A stretch of DNA of 64,000 bases from Cunninghamia lanceolata (Eukaryota > Streptophyta > Pinopsida > Cupressales > Cupressaceae). Below the pieces are notes generated by a model. It made no database searches, had not been told where the DNA came from, and saw nothing but the letters and a program-made list of their open reading frames with translations. The DNA lies in assembly GCA_027924645.1 (NCBI GenBank), contig BSBN01000293.1, positions 9,200,501 through 9,264,500 of the forward strand. The letters are read 5' to 3'. Shown here piece after piece: positions 9,727 through 20,185 of the stretch. A program made the position numbers and the translations under genes. The first letter of the stretch is position 1, and every line of letters begins with the position of its first letter.

Positions 9727-11034
9727 ATTGGAATACATTAGACCATTGAGAGGGGGATGAATCAATGGTACAATAAAACTAGTTCATCCAATGATTCAAT
9801 ACTTATAAAATAACTAACTCAAATAGACCAAAGTACTTAGAAAATAATAGAATCACACAAATTGCACCATGACACATGAATGTATGTGGAAAACCCTAAC
9901 AAGGGAAAAACCACTATGTGAAATGTTGGTTGGGTTTTCTTAACCAATCTACCTTCACAATAAAATTAGCATTAGGTTCCACTAACCAAATCTCACTAAT
10001 TACAATTTGTTTAGGGACACTAACTCCTTATCATATTAGGAGCACTAACTCCAATTTACCTAGGAGCACCAACTCCAATCACACAAAAAGAAGAACCTCT
10101 CTTTGATTGATGCACTTGATTTATATTGTATCTCACCTTCAAGAACCTAAGGATCACAAAACTATATTTTTTAAAAAAAAATTTCTAAACCATTGTATGA
10201 GAAAGTAGTGAATAGAACTACTCAAACTATTGTCAAACAAAAAATATAGGTAAATGCCCATTAAACACCAAACTCAAGGAGGTAGCCATTAGGGTTTAAA
10301 TGACATCATTGATGAACACCTTCATGCCATTGAAAGATTTAATAGCCACCATTGATAAAGACATTGGCACCACTTTACAAAGTGTTGAAGGGAGAAGTCA
10401 ATCCTGACTAGGTCAAGGGGCTGGTCATCCTAGGATGACGGTGGACTTAAGTTCTCACTTAAGTTATAAGTGACTGGTAACAAGTCACTAAAGAATTGAA
10501 ATAAAAAGCACATCCTACCATAAAAACATTTTTTCTTTTAAGTGCATAGGTTTTTAGGAGGTCCTTAGGGTTTTAGGACTCCAAACCTTATCAAAACCTT
10601 AATATTCCATAAAGAAAAATGTGATCCTTATCTTTTGAAACAAACCTCTGTTATAGAGGATAAACCAGTAAAGTTGATATAGCATCTAGAAACTCCTTTG
10701 ATCTTAGAGAAAACAAGGCCTTTTCTCTTGAAGAGAATTAGTTCCTTAGAGTATTAGGAACTCAAATAAGTAGTCAAACCCTAACTTGCAAGAGCCCATA
10801 CAAAAGTGTAATTAGAAAACAAATATCTATTTACAAGGAGCAAAGGATGAAACATTAAACTCCTATTGGCAGAGGTGATAAGATTGTAAATCACAAAACT
10901 ATCCTGATTTACTCTATCCACCAAATAGTTACCATGATTTCAATGATGCAACATTAGTGATCTTGTGACTGACAAGTGGTAAGAGAAACATTGTCAAGAC
11001 TACCATTTACATCAATGACAAAAAAATGCCAACA
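9727..11034 (-). repeat. 5' LTR of the truncated copia element
   Basis: In plus orientation the LTR runs from TATTGG (expected TGTTGG, so a mutated terminus) to ATGCCAACA at 11034, about 1308 bp. It has the C-loop hairpin (here its G-rich strand, 9743-9770) and the GTGGAAAACCC ... GGGAAAAACCAC block near 9880-9915 that is shared with the other two copia LTRs. No second copy is present in the window. Confidence 0.7.
9743..9770 (-). promoter_or_regulatory. C-loop hairpin at the end of U5 (stem ACCATTGA)
   Basis: ACCATTGA at 9743-9750 pairs perfectly with TCAATGGT at 9763-9770. The loop, read on the minus strand, is TTCATCCCCCTC. The stem differs from those of the other two families, yet pairing is intact. 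Confidence 0.6.
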
Positions 11035-12226
11035 GTTTTATATAACACCTTAAAAGCGAGAAATATTTTTTCTAAAGTATCTTTTAATCTTTTATTTCAA
11101 TGTCAATGTGTGCCTAAAGATATGTGATCCAAGCATATGAAGCAAGGTATGGGCAATGGAAAAGATGTTTAAGATGTGTTGCAGTCATAAATTAGGAGCC
11201 AACATCTAAATCTAGAGTATAGGGGTCGCCTTCTAATTTGAGAGGTCACCTACCTCATAGTTGGGTATACTATACATCTACAGTAGAAAAAACATTACAA
11301 AATGCAATGAATGGAGCATAGAAAATAAGGGGGGAGACTCTATTTTGAGGATTGATTATGTACATGCTAGAGCAGTAGGAGTTAGTTTTTTTCTATCTTT
11401 TAGTTTGTATTCTGTAATCACTAGTAACAATAAGACTTTTTTAAAAACTTTTGTTTGATGTTTTAATAGAAATATAATTGTGTTTCCTAAGTTGTTGTCA
11501 CACTGTAAGATCTATGATATGTTTTTTAAATTGATGTAACCAAGTTTAAAAGAGAGAATTCTTTAAGATTTGATCTGAATTGCGCATGGTAATGGTAATG
11601 ATTTTAGAGTTCCTAGACCAACATATCCATAGAAGATAGCATCAACTTGGGGCTTTTAATTTTGTAAATGTAGATCAAGATAAGCTTGGTTCATCATCAA
11701 CTTAGATAATATTAGTTTGAATGTCAAATTCGCTATCCCAATTGAGGACAACAGAGTCTTCTTCTCCAACCCTTTCCTCTTTTGATCTTTTTTATTGTTG
11801 TAGATTAGGATATATTTCTTTTAAAATCATTTGGGCTTCAATTTAGCTTGAGATTTATTTTATTTTACTTATAGGTTTCATAAATCAAATCCTACACATG
11901 CATTTAGCTTTTAGATCAAGTTTAAGTAGATAGATTTAATCATTTAAAGATCAAAAACAAAAAAATCAATTAGTTTACTTTTCTTTAAAATAATGGGTAT
12001 AGAATAGATAAAAAAGAATTTTTTATCAAGCACAAAAGATTGAGTATTTTGGGTTCTAGTTGTTCTTATTTCGCTTATATAATTTAGGTTTAGAGATCTT
12101 ATAATAAGTAAAGTTTATAGATTAGTCACTAGTGTAGTTTTGTAAATAATATTAATTCTCTAGTTTCTATAAATTTGCAAACCCATTAAACTGAGCTAAG
12201 AACCTAGTATGATAGGAATCTGATCT
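11035..12226. other. AT-rich stretch without recognisable gene
   Basis: No domain, LTR pair or tRNA is seen. It lies between the end of the truncated copia LTR and the old chromovirus. Since the chromovirus split an older sequence whose right half (22506 onward) leads into a gypsy gag, the left half could be the leader or LTR of that gypsy element. No LTR features support this directly. Confidence 0.4.
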
Positions 12227-12231
12227 AGTCC

Positions 12232-12563
12232 TGTAATGAAATAACTTGCGCAATAGAAGACGATGATATGAAATATTCTGCAAATACTTGATAATAACTA
12301 AGAATAACATGCCACATTGAGGGGGCAACCTCCAAATATCTCCAATGAGAACACGCTTCACAATCTATGATGAAATAAGACTCATATCCTCCTATATATA
12401 CCTAATTATGCTTAAGACTCATAGACACACCCTTATATAATACCTAGTCTGACTTATCTAACTAAATAATAATATAATAATGATAACATGACTTAATTAG
12501 GAGTTAAGATAGACACAAGCTGACTATTCATAACCCTATGTACACCAATATTAAGGGCATAGC
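12232..12563 (-). repeat. 3' LTR of the chromovirus (last base displaced to 19684)
   Basis: It starts TGTAATGA and matches 22173-22505 along its whole length with scattered substitutions, including the final block CACCAATATTAAGGGC. The copia insertion separates ...ATAGC from the terminal A. The purine-rich tract AAGAGGGAGGGCA (complement of 19685-19697) precedes it on the minus strand as polypurine tract. Confidence 0.85.
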
Positions 12564-13857
12564 TGTTGGATCTAGGGCATACAACTGAGAGGGGGGGGGT
12601 GAATCAGTTGTATAGAACTTGTTCTCTTTCAAACACTTAATTCTCTGTTGTTAGTTAGCAGCATATCAAATAATCATTCATGGAAGCACAATACATAAAC
12701 ACAAGAGCAGATAAGCATCAACACATTGAACACCAAGATTTTGACGTGGAAAACCCGGTTAAGGGAAAAACCACGGGGTGATTAACCCAAGAATTATTCT
12801 CTGTTAGAAGAATAAGGAAAAATGAATGGCACATGCCAATAAGGGCTCACTGCCCGAGCACACTGCTCACAAAGAGGCCCACTGCCTACAAGGAGACACA
12901 CTGTCTACAGAGTGATAAAAATCACAGTCTTGAACTGGAGAATGACATCTCTACCATGTCCGGATCAGTTCCAATTAAGCCCAACAATCTCTGCTCTGCC
13001 TTTCGCACCTTTCTTCGCTACACCATACTCATCCACATGCTTCTTCACTGAAATGAATTCACAACTCATTATTTATACAAGACATCGACTTAGGAACAAG
13101 CATCTAAGTCGGCAAACAACCATAGGAGTATCCGCAAGATGAATAACACATCCGGTCGGCTATCACAAGAACATTCGCAGGATGAACAACTCATCCGGTC
13201 GGCTAAACAGAGCAATAACTTCATCCGGAAGAATAACTTCAATTCCGGGCTCTACCATCGATGCGGACCAACAACACAACCTAAACATGATTCAAGAGCC
13301 TTCACAAGTCTGTCTGAACGTCCGGATACATCCGCACTTCCTCTGCTTACTGGAATCTCTTGTCTTCCTCATCCGGAACTTCAAGAACACAGTCTGTCGC
13401 CACTGTCATAATGCAGGAGGTACTTCCGGACCTCCAAATCACACACAAATCAGGATGACACATAAAAAGGACATCTAAAACACTCCTTCCAATCCGCAGA
13501 TTATGATAATACAATTCCGGACCTCACCGGACCTTTTTGTGATCCTCTGTCACCTCCGGATACTTGCCGGACCCGGTTCTATACCGGCAGCCATAACTCC
13601 TTCAGATCTTCATGCGGACCTCTGAAATCTTAACTGTAGCATCTCAAGACTCATATCTACTAACCCTTTAATCCGCATCCTCCGGTTCTCATCCTATACA
13701 GTATATTTACCTTCTTCTCATCACTGTTCTTCACTGTTCCTGACTGAGGCTAATTTTCTCAATATCCTCAGCACAAAGCTCATCAAATCCTTCTTGTCAA
13801 TGCAGTATGAGTATGTTGACATCAATGACAACAATGGCTCACCTCATACTTGCAACA
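12564..13857 (-). repeat. 3' LTR of the young copia element
   Basis: In plus orientation it runs TGTTGGATC ... TTGCAACA. It is rich in CCGG sites (about sixteen by eye), unlike the CpG-poor older elements around it. Short open frames within it (12833-13478) are repeated in the other LTR and have no protein-like content. Confidence 0.95.
12579..12613 (-). promoter_or_regulatory. C-loop hairpin at the end of U5, 3' LTR copy (stem ATACAACTGA)
   Basis: ATACAACTGA at 12579-12588 pairs perfectly with TCAGTTGTAT at 12604-12613 around a 15-nt loop with nine consecutive G (nine C in the element RNA). The stem ends 15 bp from the LTR terminus. Confidence 0.65.
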
Positions 13858-14116
13858 ATCTCCCCCTTTGTCATTGATGGCAACATATGATGTGAAAAAC
13901 CATCAAGACAAGAACTTCTCTTTTCTGTCACAGCTCCCCCTATCAACAACCACTCCTCACATGTCTTCCTTTGCTGCTCCCCCTTTGATCATCAACCACT
14001 TGTTTTTCACATGTCTTCTCTCCCCCTTTGACATCAATGGCAAAGGGCTCATACTTGCAACTCTCATGCATCAGGATAATACCAGCTGCTCCCCCTTAGT
14101 TGCAGCTCCCCATTAG
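13858..14116 (-). promoter_or_regulatory. Reiterated polypurine tracts between pol and the 3' LTR
   Basis: On the minus strand the functional tract CAAAGGGGGAGAT abuts the 3' LTR (13858-13870). Further copies of an AAGGGGGAG-like tract lie at 13933-13942, 13976-13987, 14018-14030 and 14088-14099, with a shorter one at 14104-14116. Several are preceded by a GATG-like word. Only the LTR-proximal tract is expected to prime plus-strand synthesis. Confidence 0.7.
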
Positions 14117-14172
14117 TCCGGATCACAAGATATGACTGTGATTGCCACCGGACTGATGCACATTAGTGCATC

Positions 14173-17100
14173 TTAGTTCATCACCGGAGGGGCCATGACC
14201 CCTAACTTCTCCCGGAGATATTCAAAAGAGTCCTTGGGAAGAGGTTTTGTAAAGATATCTGCAATCTGATCCTTGGAGGGAACATACTCCAATCTGACTT
14301 CTTCCTTGTTTACTTGTTCTCTCAAAAAGTGAAATTTGATAGATATGTGCTTAGTCTTAGAATGCAATACCGGATTCTTGGAAATATTAATTGCACTTGA
14401 ATTATCACAGAAAATTGTGATAGGCTCCTCATATTCAACTTTGATGTCTCTTAGCATCTGCTTCATCCACAAGATTTGAGTGCAACTACCTGCTGCTGCA
14501 ATGTATTCTGCTTCAGTTGTAGACAGAGATATTGCATCTTGTTTCTTGCTTAGCCAAGAAACCAATCTCTTCCCCAAAAAGAATGCTCCACCACTAGTGC
14601 TCTTCCGGTCATCCACATCTCCTGCCCAATCTGCATCTGTGTAAGCATGAAGAGAAAAATCCGGATCTCTAGGATACCATAGACCATACTCAACTGTCCC
14701 TTTCAAGTATCTAAAAATTCTTTTGATTGCCATAACATGAGATTCTCTAGGATCAGCCTGGAATCTTGCCACAAGACCAACAGCTTGCATTATATCTGGT
14801 CTAGTTTGAGTGAGATACAACAATCCACCAATCATTGATCTATACTTTGTCTGATCTGCCTTTGGAGAATCATCATCTTTGCTTAACTTACATCCGGTTG
14901 CCATAGGAGTGTTCATAGGCTTTGAGTCTTCCATACCAAATTTCTTTAACAATTCTTTCACATATTTGGTCTGAGAAATGAAGATCCCTTCTTTTGTTTG
15001 AGTAATTTGCAGACCCAAGAAGAAATTCATTTCACCAAGCATAGACATTTCAAACTCACTTTTCATCTGATTTGCAAAAGTTTTACACATACTATCTCTT
15101 CCTCCAAAAATGATATCATCCACAAACACTTCAACAATCAGAATGTTTTCATGATCAATTTTGAAATATAAGTTGCTGTCAGCAGTACCTTTGTTGAATC
15201 CAATCTGCACAAGATGCTTATCCAACCTTTCATACCATGCTCTTGGGGCTTGCTTCAATCCATACAAAGCTTTCTTCAACTTGCAGACCATATCATTATT
15301 ATCAGACAATTGAAATCCATCCGGTTGTTCAATGTAGACTTCTTCTTCCAGATCACCATTTAAGAAGGCAGACTTGACATCCATCTGATATACCTTGAAA
15401 TCTTTGAAGGCAGCAAATGCAAGAAGTAATCTGACTGCTTCAATTCTTGCTACCGGAGCAAAAGTCTCTTCAAAGTCAATTCCTTCTATTTGAGAGTAGC
15501 CTTTGCAGACCAATCTAGCTTTGTTTCTGATTACTTCACCAGCTTCATTTAGTTTGTTCCGGAAGACCCACTTGGTTCCAATTACATTCCTGTCTCTAGG
15601 TCTGGGAACAAGATCCCAAGTATGATTTTTCTCAATTTGCATCAGTTCATCTTCCATTGCTTTGGTCCAATTTTCATCATTGCAGGCTTCATTTATTGTT
15701 TTAGGTTCAATCCTTGAAATCAGACAACATTCATTCTGATCTTGAGCAATATTCCTTCTAGTTTGTACACCTTTGCTTCTGTCACCTATGATCTGATCTT
15801 CAGAGTGATTCAGTTTTACATACCTTGGAATTTTGGGAGTATCCAGTACTGCTGTTTCTTGATCAGGCTCATTTAAACCTAACTCTTCTTCCTGATTTAC
15901 CGGATCAGGCTGACTCTGTTTCACCGGAGAGGATTGAGTTCCTTGAACACTATCTTGGTCATCTTCATCAAATTCATAAAATCTTGAAGGCTTCTCAATT
16001 CCTTCATCAACATTTACATTGGTACTTTCTATCATCTTCCTCAATCTCTTATTGTAACACCGATATGCTTTGCTTTGAGTGGAGTAGCCCAAGAAAATTC
16101 CTTCATCACTTCTAGCATCAAACTTTCCTAGATCTTCATCTCTTTTAATATAACACTTGCTACCAAATACCCTGAAATATTTCACAGTAGGAGTGATGCC
16201 AAACCAAAGTTCATAGGGGGTCTTACCGGTGTTGTTTCTGATTTGAACTCGATTGAGAGTGTAGACTGCAGTGCTGATAGCTTCTTTCCAAAACATTTGA
16301 GGAACATTTGCTTCCAACATCATTGTCTTAGCAGCTTCCTGGATGGTCCGGTTCTTTCTCTCAACTACTCCATTCTGCTGTGGAGTCTTAGGAGCAGACA
16401 ACTGTCTCCTTATACCCTGTTTCTCACAAAAGTCAATGAATTCACCAGATGTAAATTCACCACCTCTATCAGACCTTAGACACTTTAGTTTCAATCCGGT
16501 TTGATTCTCCACCATAGCTTTGAAGATTTTGAACTTCTCAAAAGCTTCTGATTTTTCTTTCAGAAAGGTAACCCACATCATCCGGGAATGATCATCAATT
16601 AACAACATGAAATATCTATCACCTTGCAGACTCTTGATTCTTGTCGGACCACATAGATCAGTATGTACTAATTCCAACAATCCGGTAGAAGACTGATCTT
16701 TGCTTTTAAAAGAGACTCTGCTTTGTTTGCCTAACTGACATTCTTTACACACACTGTTTGTAGGTTTTATCAACTTTGGAAGATCTCTCACAGCCTGAGT
16801 ATTGCTTATTTTGATGATGTTATCAAAATTTACATGACACATTCTTCTATGCCATAACCAACTCTGATCAATTTGAACAAACAAACAACTTTTATTTGAA
16901 CCAACCAGATGAAAGATGTTACCTCTTGTCTGAGTACCGGATGCAATTTCAGTTCCGGAGCTTGTAAAGATTCTGCATTTTCCATTCTTGAACCGGAGAT
17001 CATAGCCTTTGTCCACTAACTGACCAACACTGAGAAGATTGTGCTTCAATCCTTCAACATATAGTACATTACCTGTTTTGCTCTTACCATCAAAGGAAAT

Positions 17101-18327
17101 AGTTCCCCTACCTCTGATTCTGCCAGCAGAATTGTCACCAAACTTTACCATTCCTCCTTCATATCTTTCCAAGTCTAAGAACTTATTCTTGTCACCAGTC
17201 ATATGGTGAGAGCATCCACTGTCAATAACCCAATCATCCTTTTCTTCCACTTGAGCAGCCAAGGCTTTTTCAACAACTTTGTGATTGACAGATTCAGAGA
17301 GCAAGGAATCTTCTTCCTTGATGGCTATAAACACCCACTCATTTCTGGATTTGCTTCCTGGATCTGATTCATCATCTGTTACTCCTTCATTGTCATCTTC
17401 TTCATGAACATAATAGCAATTCTTTTGAAACCTTTGTCTGTGAGTATTAGATCTTGCAGATCTCTCCGGACATCTTGAGGCAAAATGACCAATCTTATTG
17501 CAGTTAAAACATTTAAAGGGTAGTTTTCCTTCATACTTACCGGATCCTCTTGGCAGTCTCTTTGCAATGAGGGCTTCAAGTTGAGCTGTTTCTGCTTCTT
17601 CTTCTTCCATGTCTCTTCTTGCTTGATCATACCATGACATTTTCCTTGATGAGTTTTCACCCGGATCAAATCTCTGTTTGCCTTTCACATAGGCACTGGC
17701 TTTAAAAGCAGACTCAGTCTTGGGTGGATCATCTCCAAACTCGGTCATTTCAAATGCAGCTAGTTTGCCAGCCAATTGTTCTCTTGTGACAGTTGTGTGG
17801 GCTCTGAATTCATCAATGGCAGCAACTTTGATTTTGTAGGCAGCAGGAAGGGATCTTAGGATTTTGCAGACAATCTCATTTTCATCTAGAGTTCCACCAG
17901 CATTTCTGATTCCACATACCAGCTCATTTACTCTTGGCATAAAAGTAGTAATGTTTTCATCATCTCTCATTTTCAATCTTTCAAATTTCCCTTTCAGACT
18001 TTGCAACCTTGCACTTTTGACAAACTCATCTCCTTCATACAGAAGTTCCAGTTTAGTTAGGATCTCATATGCAGTTGGTAGGTCAATGACATTCGAGAGA
18101 TCTGAGTCATTCAATGCGCTTAGAAGAGCTTCCTTGGTCCGCAGATTGTTTTCAGCTTCTGTGGTTTCATCAGGAGTTGTCGGACCACCTTGTGGGGGTA
18201 TATATGGTTTTGAAATCATAGCCAAGTATGCTTTTCCCATACATTCCAAATGACACTTCATGCGACCTTTCCAGAGAGTGAAGTTGGTTCCATCGAACTT
18301 CGGACTATCCTTCTTGTATGACGACAT
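14173..18327 (-). CDS. Ty1/copia gag-pol polyprotein, intact (1384 residues)
   Basis: One frame encodes all proteins for copying and inserting the element. Gag is N-terminal ([20 protein letters not shown] at 11-30) with a zinc knuckle C273-C276-H281-C286. Protease has D369-S-G. Integrase has the zinc motif H493, H498, C527, C530 and catalytic D557, D620, E656 with 35 residues between the last two. Reverse transcriptase has D983 in [12 protein letters not shown] and the FVDD box at D1070-D1071. RNase H has D1233 in DADWAG, E1274 in TEAEY and D1308 in FCDN. Every catalytic residue I can identify is present and there is no stop or shift. The start at 18327 lies 57 bp from the 5' LTR and opens straight into gag. 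The order PR-INT-RT-RH identifies Ty1/copia. A 7-bp hairpin (14155-14172) follows the stop. Confidence 0.96.
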   Translation of the reverse strand: MSSYKKDSPKFDGTNFTLWKGRMKCHLECMGKAYLAMISKPYIPPQGGPTTPDETTEAENNLRTKEALLSALNDSDLSNVIDLPTAYEILTKLELLYEGDEFVKSARLQSLKGKFERLKMRDDENITTFMPRVNELVCGIRNAGGTLDENEIVCKILRSLPAAYKIKVAAIDEFRAHTTVTREQLAGKLAAFEMTEFGDDPPKTESAFKASAYVKGKQRFDPGENSSRKMSWYDQARRDMEEEEAETAQLEALIAKRLPRGSGKYEGKLPFKCFNCNKIGHFASRCPERSARSNTHRQRFQKNCYYVHEEDDNEGVTDDESDPGSKSRNEWVFIAIKEEDSLLSESVNHKVVEKALAAQVEEKDDWVIDSGCSHHMTGDKNKFLDLERYEGGMVKFGDNSAGRIRGRGTISFDGKSKTGNVLYVEGLKHNLLSVGQLVDKGYDLRFKNGKCRIFTSSGTEIASGTQTRGNIFHLVGSNKSCLFVQIDQSWLWHRRMCHVNFDNIIKISNTQAVRDLPKLIKPTNSVCKECQLGKQSRVSFKSKDQSSTGLLELVHTDLCGPTRIKSLQGDRYFMLLIDDHSRMMWVTFLKEKSEAFEKFKIFKAMVENQTGLKLKCLRSDRGGEFTSGEFIDFCEKQGIRRQLSAPKTPQQNGVVERKNRTIQEAAKTMMLEANVPQMFWKEAISTAVYTLNRVQIRNNTGKTPYELWFGITPTVKYFRVFGSKCYIKRDEDLGKFDARSDEGIFLGYSTQSKAYRCYNKRLRKMIESTNVNVDEGIEKPSRFYEFDEDDQDSVQGTQSSPVKQSQPDPVNQEEELGLNEPDQETAVLDTPKIPRYVKLNHSEDQIIGDRSKGVQTRRNIAQDQNECCLISRIEPKTINEACNDENWTKAMEDELMQIEKNHTWDLVPRPRDRNVIGTKWVFRNKLNEAGEVIRNKARLVCKGYSQIEGIDFEETFAPVARIEAVRLLLAFAAFKDFKVYQMDVKSAFLNGDLEEEVYIEQPDGFQLSDNNDMVCKLKKALYGLKQAPRAWYERLDKHLVQIGFNKGTADSNLYFKIDHENILIVEVFVDDIIFGGRDSMCKTFANQMKSEFEMSMLGEMNFFLGLQITQTKEGIFISQTKYVKELLKKFGMEDSKPMNTPMATGCKLSKDDDSPKADQTKYRSMIGGLLYLTQTRPDIMQAVGLVARFQADPRESHVMAIKRIFRYLKGTVEYGLWYPRDPDFSLHAYTDADWAGDVDDRKSTSGGAFFLGKRLVSWLSKKQDAISLSTTEAEYIAAAGSCTQILWMKQMLRDIKVEYEEPITIFCDNSSAINISKNPVLHSKTKHISIKFHFLREQVNKEEVRLEYVPSKDQIADIFTKPLPKDSFEYLREKLGVMAPPVMN

Positions 18328-18370
18328 CCTGGATCACCTCAAGCGGTTAAGCTCCTATCAGAGGAACTCA

Positions 18371-18382
18371 GCTCTGATACCA
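18371..18382 (-). promoter_or_regulatory. Primer-binding site, initiator tRNA-Met type
   Basis: On the minus strand this reads TGGTATCAGAGC, the standard copia site complementary to the 3' end of initiator tRNA-Met. It is separated by two bases from the 5' LTR. Confidence 0.92.
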
Positions 18383-18384
18383 AT

Positions 18385-19678
18385 TGTTGGATCTAGGGCA
18401 TACAACTGAGAGGGGGGGGGTGAATCAGTTGTATAGAACTTGTTCTCTTTCAAACACTTAATTCTCTGTTGTTAGTTAGCAGCATATCAAATAATCATTC
18501 ATGGAAGCACAATACATAAACACAAGAGCAGATAAGCATCAACACATTGAACACCAAGATTTTGACGTGGAAAACCCGGTTAAGGGAAAAACCACGGGGT
18601 GATTAACCCAAGAATTATTCTCTGTTAGAAGAATAAGGAAAAATGAATGGCACATGCCAATAAGGGCTCACTGCCCGAGCACACTGCTCACAAAGAGGCC
18701 CACTGCCTACAAGGAGACACACTGTCTACAGAGTGATAAAAATCACAGTCTTGAACTGGAGAATGACATCTCTACCATGTCCGGATCAGTTCCAATTAAG
18801 CCCAACAATCTCTGCTCTGCCTTTCGCACCTTTCTTCGCTACACCATACTCATCCACATGCTTCTTCACTGAAATGAATTCACAACTCATTATTTATACA
18901 AGACATCGACTTAGGAACAAGCATCTAAGTCGGCAAACAACCATAGGAGTATCCGCAAGATGAATAACACATCCGGTCGGCTATCACAAGAACATTCGCA
19001 GGATGAACAACTCATCCGGTCGGCTAAACAGAGCAATAACTTCATCCGGAAGAATAACTTCAATTCCGGGCTCTACCATCGATGCGGACCAACAACACAA
19101 CCTAAACATGATTCAAGAGCCTTCACAAGTCTGTCTGAACGTCCGGATACATCCGCACTTCCTCTGCTTACTGGAATCTCTTGTCTTCCTCATCCGGAAC
19201 TTCAAGAACACAGTCTGTCGCCACTGTCATAATGCAGGAGGTACTTCCGGACCTCCAAATCACACACAAATCAGGATGACACATAAAAAGGACATCTAAA
19301 ACACTCCTTCCAATCCGCAGATTATGATAATACAATTCCGGACCTCACCGGACCTTTTTGTGATCCTCTGTCACCTCCGGATACTTGCCGGACCCGGTTC
19401 TATACCGGCAGCCATAACTCCTTCAGATCTTCATGCGGACCTCTGAAATCTTAACTGTAGCATCTCAAGACTCATATCTACTAACCCTTTAATCCGCATC
19501 CTCCGGTTCTCATCCTATACAGTATATTTACCTTCTTCTCATCACTGTTCTTCACTGTTCCTGACTGAGGCTAATTTTCTCAATATCCTCAGCACAAAGC
19601 TCATCAAATCCTTCTTGTCAATGCAGTATGAGTATGTTGACATCAATGACAACAATGGCTCACCTCATACTTGCAACA
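18385..19678 (-). repeat. 5' LTR of the young copia element
   Basis: It appears identical to 12564-13857 over 1294 bp. The element promoter would lie here, reading leftward; I could not identify a convincing TATA box by eye. Confidence 0.95.
18400..18434 (-). promoter_or_regulatory. C-loop hairpin at the end of U5, 5' LTR copy
   Basis: Same 10-bp stem and 15-nt loop as at 12579-12613. In the 5' LTR it lies 17 bp upstream of the primer-binding site, so it would be in the genomic RNA leader. Confidence 0.65.
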
Positions 19679-19689
19679 ATAGCATGCCC

Positions 19690-20174
19690 TCCCTCTTCAA
19701 AGAAACATTGTCCTCAATGCTAATCAAGTGTGGATTCTTCTAAATGAACTCCTCGTCCTCCCATTTGGCCTCTTCAACTGGTAAATTCTTCCATTGGATG
19801 AGATACTCAGTGAGGGTTCTATTCCTTAGCTTCTTCATGCATGTTTGAAGAATGCACTCTTGTTCCAATATGATTCTTCATTCTTCATCAAGCTCTAGTA
19901 ACATTGTTGTGGATAGACTTTTGAGTCTACTAGCATTCTCCAAGATAGAGATATTGTAGAAAGGTTGTATGATTTTTGATTTAGGTAACCTCAATTTGAA
20001 GTCGATGTTATCAGTCCTTGTTGAACCTTTATGAGGTTGATACAAATCAGGTTCCCTCTTGTGATCTAAAACTGTAACTACTTTCTTGAAAGGTGAAGCA
20101 GCAATCTTTGGATTTTGCACTTTTGTTGACAATAATTGAGCCACACCTTTATCCACATCTTTTTCTAGTGACAT
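19690..20174 (-). pseudogene. Chromovirus integrase C-terminus and chromodomain, broken
   Basis: The frame from 20174 has KLRLPKSKIIQPFYNISILEN, which matches the integrase C-terminal motif that usually reads like LPxxSKIHPVFHVSxLK. A TGA at 19878 follows, and the same frame continues with a chromodomain: RTLTEYLIQWKNLPVEEAKW, then EDEEFI, a stop, and KNPHLISIEDNVSLK. Chromodomains at the end of integrase steer chromoviruses to particular chromatin. The start of this frame (PHKGSTRTDNIDF) comes soon after protease, so the whole of RT, RNase H and integrase core has been deleted between. Confidence 0.75.
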
Positions 20175-20185
20175 TTGGTATGCAC

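Larger units (their letters stand above)
6870..11034 (-). mobile_element. Truncated, decayed Ty1/copia element
   Basis: Read on the minus strand, the element has a 5' LTR (9727-11034), a primer-binding site, gag, protease and the first part of integrase. It then stops abruptly inside integrase at about 6870, where the plus-strand LTR begins. Reverse transcriptase, RNase H and the 3' LTR are absent. Many stops and frameshifts show it is old. It is related to the young copia element by gag and protease motifs but is clearly a different family. Confidence 0.85.
12564..19678 (-). mobile_element. Complete, recently inserted Ty1/copia element
   Basis: The element is 7115 bp long, with two 1294-bp LTRs in which I see no difference, including the 9-G run. 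The perfect 5-bp target duplication ATAGC is at 12559-12563 and 19679-19683. It has an initiator tRNA-Met primer-binding site, several polypurine tracts and one uninterrupted 1384-codon gag-pol frame. By structure it could still be autonomous. It sits one base inside the end of the older chromovirus LTR. Identical LTRs imply a young insertion, or much less likely gene conversion or an assembly effect. Confidence 0.95.

Noticed and set aside
12588..12603. G-quadruplex call for the nine-G run in the copia LTR
   Set aside because: A single G run without three further nearby runs cannot form an intramolecular quadruplex. The hairpin with covarying stem explains the region better.
12833..13478. 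Overlapping open frames in the young copia LTR, repeated at 18654-19299
   Set aside because: They occur in both LTRs because the LTRs are identical, have no domain, and lie on the strand opposite to the element.
15825..16479. Plus-strand frames opposite the copia polyprotein
   Set aside because: Antisense shadows of the intact gag-pol frame; no independent coding evidence.
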